Part shown: positions 60,658-64,000 of the stretch, piece by piece
Layout of the letters: each line of letters starts with the position of its first letter
Numbering within the stretch: the first letter of the stretch is position 1
DNA from: Paenibacillus brasilensis
Lineage (GTDB): Bacteria; Bacillota; Bacilli; Paenibacillales; Paenibacillaceae
Assembly: GCF_009363115.1 (NCBI RefSeq)
Contig: NZ_CP045298.1
Span: forward strand, 5,515,501 to 5,579,500
Direction: 5' to 3'
Length of the DNA: 64,000 bases
The notes under the pieces: model-generated
Seen by the model: the letters and a program-made list of their open reading frames with translations, nothing else
Databases searched by the model: none
Told to the model about the DNA's origin: nothing
Position numbers and translations under genes: made by a program

Positions 60658-61359
60658 TCATCCCTCATGCTGAATGGGTTTCTTGGAAAAAACCCGTCTC
60701 CAGGCCTCCGGTCCACCCGGAACGCGCCATATACGATAAGCTAATGTGAGCATGGAAAAAGATAAATATCCGAGCGATATATTTCCTTCACAGGTCAATG
60801 TGGTGGTAAAACGCAGGCGATCCGCCCAATAGGGTACAACAAACAGCTTGGGTGTACAGTTCATGCGTACAAAGCTGGATGCATAACCGATCAGCGTTGT
60901 TTTCAAGCCCCATAGAACACCCGTTGAGGTAGCCGTATAGGCAGCGTCAGCAAGACTGATATTGGTGGACCATTCCATTTTGGATATCATCACATGGGCT
61001 AACGTATGCCGCAACCATCGGTGCAGAGCTTTCGTTCCTTTGAGTAAAACTCGTACATCGTGTATAAATTGCTTAATTTTATCTGCATTAATATTTCCAC
61101 TATCCACGGAAGCATCGGTTTTATGTATGTTTTTGTTGCGGTCAAGCCGATAAAGAAGCCCTTTTTGCAAGCTTGCTATCAGAATAGCTGGAATATCATA
61201 ATTGATTTTGATTAACCCGTACAGAAATCTGATCTCCAGATGCGCCCGATCATCATTGTCATGCTTGGCAATATCCAGCTTCCACCGGATACGAGAGAGC
61301 AAAATAGCCAGCACAAGTAATATGATGACGATGACGGCGATACCGATCCATTTCCACAC
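60658..61359 (-). CDS. DUF2953 protein (YtfI-like)
   Basis: A 233-residue protein with one N-terminal membrane helix (about 4-24) and a beta-rich domain, including FLYGLIKINYDIPAILIA. It matches the YtfI/DUF2953 family by architecture and by being upstream of ytfJ. GTG at 61359 follows GGAGG at 8 bases. Function unknown. Confidence 0.82.
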   Translation of the reverse strand: MWKWIGIAVIVIILLVLAILLSRIRWKLDIAKHDNDDRAHLEIRFLYGLIKINYDIPAILIASLQKGLLYRLDRNKNIHKTDASVDSGNINADKIKQFIHDVRVLLKGTKALHRWLRHTLAHVMISKMEWSTNISLADAAYTATSTGVLWGLKTTLIGYASSFVRMNCTPKLFVVPYWADRLRFTTTLTCEGNISLGYLSFSMLTLAYRIWRVPGGPEAWRRVFSKKPIQHEG

Positions 61360-61446
61360 TGGCGAGTCCTCCCTGCCTTTTTCTATGGATATACCATGGT
61401 AAAAATAGTATGGCTCTTTCCCGGAAAATCATGCATCCCAAAATGC

Positions 61447-61484
61447 CAAACAGCCAGTTCCCCTCTGCGAGAACTGGCTGTTTC
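61447..61484 (-). terminator. Hairpin after scpB
   Basis: AAACAGCCAGTTC pairs with GAACTGGCTGTTT (perfect 13-bp stem, 9-12 base loop). The T tract after it is weak, so it may be a terminator of moderate strength. Confidence 0.65.
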
Positions 61485-61492
61485 CTTCTATA

Positions 61493-62101
61493 TCACGCTT
61501 CAAGATCCGAATCGTTTGCAGCCGGCTGACTGCTCTCCAGACGCTCGAACAATAATTGTGTCTCTTCCTCCAAATTGTCCGAATCCTCGAATATCTCTGG
61601 TTGGGGTAGATCCGTGAGAGAGCCTAGACCGAAATAATCCAAAAATGATTTCGTCGTTCCATATAATATCGGTCGACCAATGGCTTCGGCCCGACCTTTT
61701 TCCTCAATAAGCTCCTTGTTGACCAGTGTATGTATGGCCCGCTCGGATTTGACGCCCCGAATATCTTCGATTTCGACTCTTGTAATGGGCTGGCGATAGG
61801 CAACAATGGCCAGTGTTTCCAAAGCGGCTTGAGACAGTGAGGCACGTGCCGGAGAGTAGGCAAGCTTTTCAAAGTAGGGTGCATGCTCAGGTAATGTTGC
61901 AAGTTGATAATTCCCGGCGATACGGACAAGTTGCAGACCTCTTCCTCCCTGCTCCATGTCCTGCTTTAAATCCTCCAGACTTTTTTCAACAAGCTCTTGC
62001 TGCTGCTCTACAATGTCGGCGATCTGCTTGGCGGACAATCCTTCCTCTCCCGCGAGAAACAACAGCCCCTCAATAATTGATTTCAGCTTCAGATAGTCCA
62101 T
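61493..62101 (-). CDS. scpB: Segregation and condensation protein B
   Basis: Winged-helix partner of ScpA in the SMC condensin complex. 202 residues with IIEGLLFLAGEEGLSAKQIA at the N-terminus and ALETLAIVAYRQPITRVEIE and RGVKSERAIHTLVNKELIEE in the second winged helix. Acidic C-terminal tail. Overlaps the end of scpA by 32 bases. Confidence 0.96.
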   Translation of the reverse strand: MDYLKLKSIIEGLLFLAGEEGLSAKQIADIVEQQQELVEKSLEDLKQDMEQGGRGLQLVRIAGNYQLATLPEHAPYFEKLAYSPARASLSQAALETLAIVAYRQPITRVEIEDIRGVKSERAIHTLVNKELIEEKGRAEAIGRPILYGTTKSFLDYFGLGSLTDLPQPEIFEDSDNLEEETQLLFERLESSQPAANDSDLEA

Positions 62102-62864
62102 TAACCCGTAAATCCCCTCTCCACTCCATTACAATATCATCGAAAATCTTCTCCTGATAACAGAAAATTTGCTTCATTTTCATCAGCTCGAGAATAGCCA
62201 AAAAGGTTACAACCACTTCATGCCGATACATATCCTCATGCATCAGCTTGGAAAACAGAAAGCGCCCCCCTGTCCCGAGTCCCTCTAACACCCCGACAAC
62301 CTGGCGGATACGGTCCTTGACTGAAATTTCATCGCGGTGGACACGAGTTACCGTCGTACGTCGTTCTGCTTTACGCAATGCACGCTGAAAGGCTGCGACC
62401 AAATCGCTTGTATGCAGCCCGTGCACCGGATTTACGGGTTCGGTGGGCAGGAATGTACTCAGATCTTCCGGCTCTTTACCGTAAATCAGACTCCGTTCCC
62501 ATTCACGTTCACTCAGATGGCGAGCAATCCCTTTATATTTACGGTACTCCACCAGCTTGCGGACCAGTTCCTCGCGCGGATCATAATCCTCTTCTTCATA
62601 AAAGTCCAAATCGTCATATTCCATCACAGGTGGTTTGGGAAGCAGCAATTTACTCTTAATGGATAAGAGTGTCGCCGCCATCACCAGAAACTCGCTCGTA
62701 ATGTCCAGTTCCAACTCCTGCATACTGTGCAAAAAAGCCATATACTGATCCGTAATATCACTAATCGGAATATCCTGAATGTCGATCTCGGCTTTATCAA
62801 TCAGATGCAAAAGCAGATCCAGCGGACCTTCGAATGTTTCCAGCTTGTAATTTACGACTGTCAA
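62070..62864 (-). CDS. scpA: Segregation and condensation protein A
   Basis: Kleisin subunit bridging SMC heads. 264 residues: N-terminal YKLETFEGPLDLLLHLIDKA, helical middle with the acidic stretch EYDDLDFYEEEDYDPREEL, and C-terminal winged helix (VVTFLAILELMKMKQIFCYQ). TTG at 62864 follows AGGGGG at 7 bases; the longer frame to 62921 has no site. Confidence 0.95.
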   Translation of the reverse strand: MTVVNYKLETFEGPLDLLLHLIDKAEIDIQDIPISDITDQYMAFLHSMQELELDITSEFLVMAATLLSIKSKLLLPKPPVMEYDDLDFYEEEDYDPREELVRKLVEYRKYKGIARHLSEREWERSLIYGKEPEDLSTFLPTEPVNPVHGLHTSDLVAAFQRALRKAERRTTVTRVHRDEISVKDRIRQVVGVLEGLGTGGRFLFSKLMHEDMYRHEVVVTFLAILELMKMKQIFCYQEKIFDDIVMEWRGDLRVNGLSEAEINY

Positions 62865-63036
62865 TGTGCTTCCCCCTGCCTTACTCCAATCATCATTCAA
62901 CAATACCTTTCCCCATAGCACTTATGCTTTACGTTATCAATCCCTCTTTCTGTAGTATATACGTCATCGCCTTGCTTAACAATCCAATCCCTTTTTCGCT
63001 TAGCATTATGCCATTCTTATTCAGTTGCTCATATCA

Positions 63037-63501
63037 TTAAAATTGCTTGCCCAAGTTCGCCATTTCAATCGCAGCCAGTGCAGAATCCCAACCCTTATTA
63101 CCAGCCTTCGTTCCTGCACGCTCAATAGCCTGCTCAATATTTTCTGTAGTCACAACACCGAAAATAACGGGTATGCCCGTTTTCAGATTGATTGCTGCCA
63201 CTCCTTTGGCCACTTCGTTGCAGACAATATCATAATGTGAAGTAGAACCACGTATCACGGTGCCCAGTGTAATAACAGCATCATATTTGCCGCTTGCAGC
63301 CATTTTTTGTGCGATCAATGAAATTTCAAAAGCACCAGGAACCCAGGCCACATCAATCTCATCTTCCCTTGCCCCGTGTCGTTGAAGTGCGTCAATTGCA
63401 CCGCTTAACAGCTTGCTCGTAATAAATTCATTAAATCTTCCTACCACAATACCATATTTCAAACCATCCGATACAAGATTACCTTCCAGAAAACGTGCCA
63501 T
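63037..63501 (-). CDS. ribH: 6,7-dimethyl-8-ribityllumazine synthase
   Basis: Penultimate step of riboflavin synthesis; forms an icosahedral capsid in Bacillus. 154 residues. VVGRFNEFITSKLL, VPGAFEISLIAQKMA and LGTVIRGSTSHYDIVCNEVA (catalytic His) are diagnostic. ATG at 63501 follows GAGG. Separated by 29 bases from ribB. Confidence 0.97.
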   Translation of the reverse strand: MARFLEGNLVSDGLKYGIVVGRFNEFITSKLLSGAIDALQRHGAREDEIDVAWVPGAFEISLIAQKMAASGKYDAVITLGTVIRGSTSHYDIVCNEVAKGVAAINLKTGIPVIFGVVTTENIEQAIERAGTKAGNKGWDSALAAIEMANLGKQF

Positions 63502-63530
63502 GCTTATCAACCTCTCTTTTTTAAAATGAT

Positions 63531-64000
63531 TTACAACGATAAACGACGACGATAGTCAATTAAATTTTGAATACTGATCAGCTTCAGCTCATACTGCTTG
63601 GCGATCACCATCAAATCTGGCAGACGGGCCATTGAGCCATCTTCCTTGATAATTTCGCAAATAACTCCGGCGGGCTTGAAGCCGCTAAGTCGGGCCAGAT
63701 CGACTGCCGCTTCTGTATGACCTGCACGCTGCAAAACACCGCCATCGCGGGCAATCAGCGGGAACATGTGGCCAGGCTTGCGGAAATCGCCTGCTACGAC
63801 TGTTTCGTCGGCCAAGGCGCGTACGGTTAAGGAACGCTCGGCTGCCGAAATACCAGTCGTTGTCTTTATATGATCAACCGAAACGGTAAAGGCTGTGCCG
63901 TGGAAATCTGTATTTTGCTTCACCATTGGGTGCAATTCCAACGCCTCGGCTCTTTGCTGTGTAATCGGCACACAGACCAACCCGCGACCTGCAGTGATCA
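63531..64000 (-). CDS. ribB: 3,4-dihydroxy-2-butanone 4-phosphate synthase (RibB), 5' end beyond window
   Basis: Makes the four-carbon precursor of lumazine from ribulose 5-phosphate. The visible 156 residues contain the C-terminal two thirds of RibB: DHIKTTTGISAAERSLT, the substrate motif KPGHMFPLIARDGGVLQRAGHTEAAVDL and GVICEIIKEDGSMARLPDL. The protein stops after LIDYRRRLSL, where in B. subtilis-type RibBA fusions the GTP cyclohydrolase II domain would begin; ribH starts only 30 bases later. So RibA is missing here. The N-terminus is not visible. Confidence 0.93.
   Translation of the reverse strand, partial: ITAGRGLVCVPITQQRAEALELHPMVKQNTDFHGTAFTVSVDHIKTTTGISAAERSLTVRALADETVVAGDFRKPGHMFPLIARDGGVLQRAGHTEAAVDLARLSGFKPAGVICEIIKEDGSMARLPDLMVIAKQYELKLISIQNLIDYRRRLSL

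Noticed and set aside
1..64000. CRISPR array, prophage, transposon, tRNA or rRNA
   Set aside because: No regularly spaced repeats, integrase/transposase motifs or tRNA/rRNA signatures were seen; the only tandem repeat is the two-copy unit at 3521-3610.

Overview
The window is a chromosomal stretch of an endospore-forming Firmicute, most likely a Paenibacillus (inference). Gene order follows the Bacillus subtilis dapB to rib arc closely. Sporulation and germination genes are dense (ypjB, spoIVA, spoVIF, ypeB, prsW, spmAB, dacB, tgl, ytfJ). Menaquinone genes are of the futalosine type (mqnA plus UbiA- and UbiX-like partners), unlike B. subtilis. Nearly all genes lie on the minus strand. I saw no rRNA, tRNA, CRISPR array, transposase or phage gene.

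Layout. 1-7.2 kb: dapB (cut by the window edge), a TPR protein, MazG-like YpjD, a divergent YitT protein, ypjB, ypjA, an IDEAL-domain protein, a gamma-carbonic anhydrase-like protein, an unknown 369-residue protein and a histidine phosphatase. 7.2-9.8 kb: accessory block with an ECF sigma/anti-sigma pair, a probable small RNA gene and an AT-rich methyltransferase gene. 9.9-21.4 kb: aromatic amino acid supercluster tyrA-hisC-trpABFCDE-aroH-aroB-aroC, transcribed from high to low coordinates. 21.6-29.6 kb: cheR, ndk, hepT, mqnA, UbiX-like, UbiA-like, menG, hepS, mtrB (TRAP) and hbs. 29.9-33.6 kb: ribose-type ABC importer. 34.2-44.3 kb: spoIVA, an AT-rich phosphatase, ferredoxin, nucleotidyltransferase-like protein, spoVIF, gpsA, plsY, der, S1 protein, plsC-like, cmk. 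44.4-50.9 kb: PilZ protein, ypeB, a zinc-ribbon microprotein, prsW, mecA-like, deacetylase, CPBP protease. 51-64 kb: T-box plus serA, resE, resD, rluB, spmB, spmA, dacB, tgl, ytfJ, DUF2953, scpB, scpA, ribH and ribB (cut by the edge).

How it works together. Chorismate made by AroB/AroC feeds TrpE, AroH/TyrA and MqnA, all encoded within 15 kb. TRAP, encoded at 28.7-28.9 kb, has a clear 11-triplet target at the very 5' end of the trp leader RNA, ahead of an intrinsic terminator. SerA carries its own T-box. The clearest candidate for something undescribed is at 8.86-9.00 kb: a perfect sigma-A promoter with two CcpA cre-like operators drives a transcript of about 88 nt with a C/U-rich 5' end and two perfect hairpins, the second a terminator.

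Two gaps in the conserved order hit the same function. qcrABC is missing between the ypiB-like gene and ypjA, and resABC is missing beside resDE. This suggests a reduced cytochrome c branch, while menaquinone synthesis and ResDE remain.
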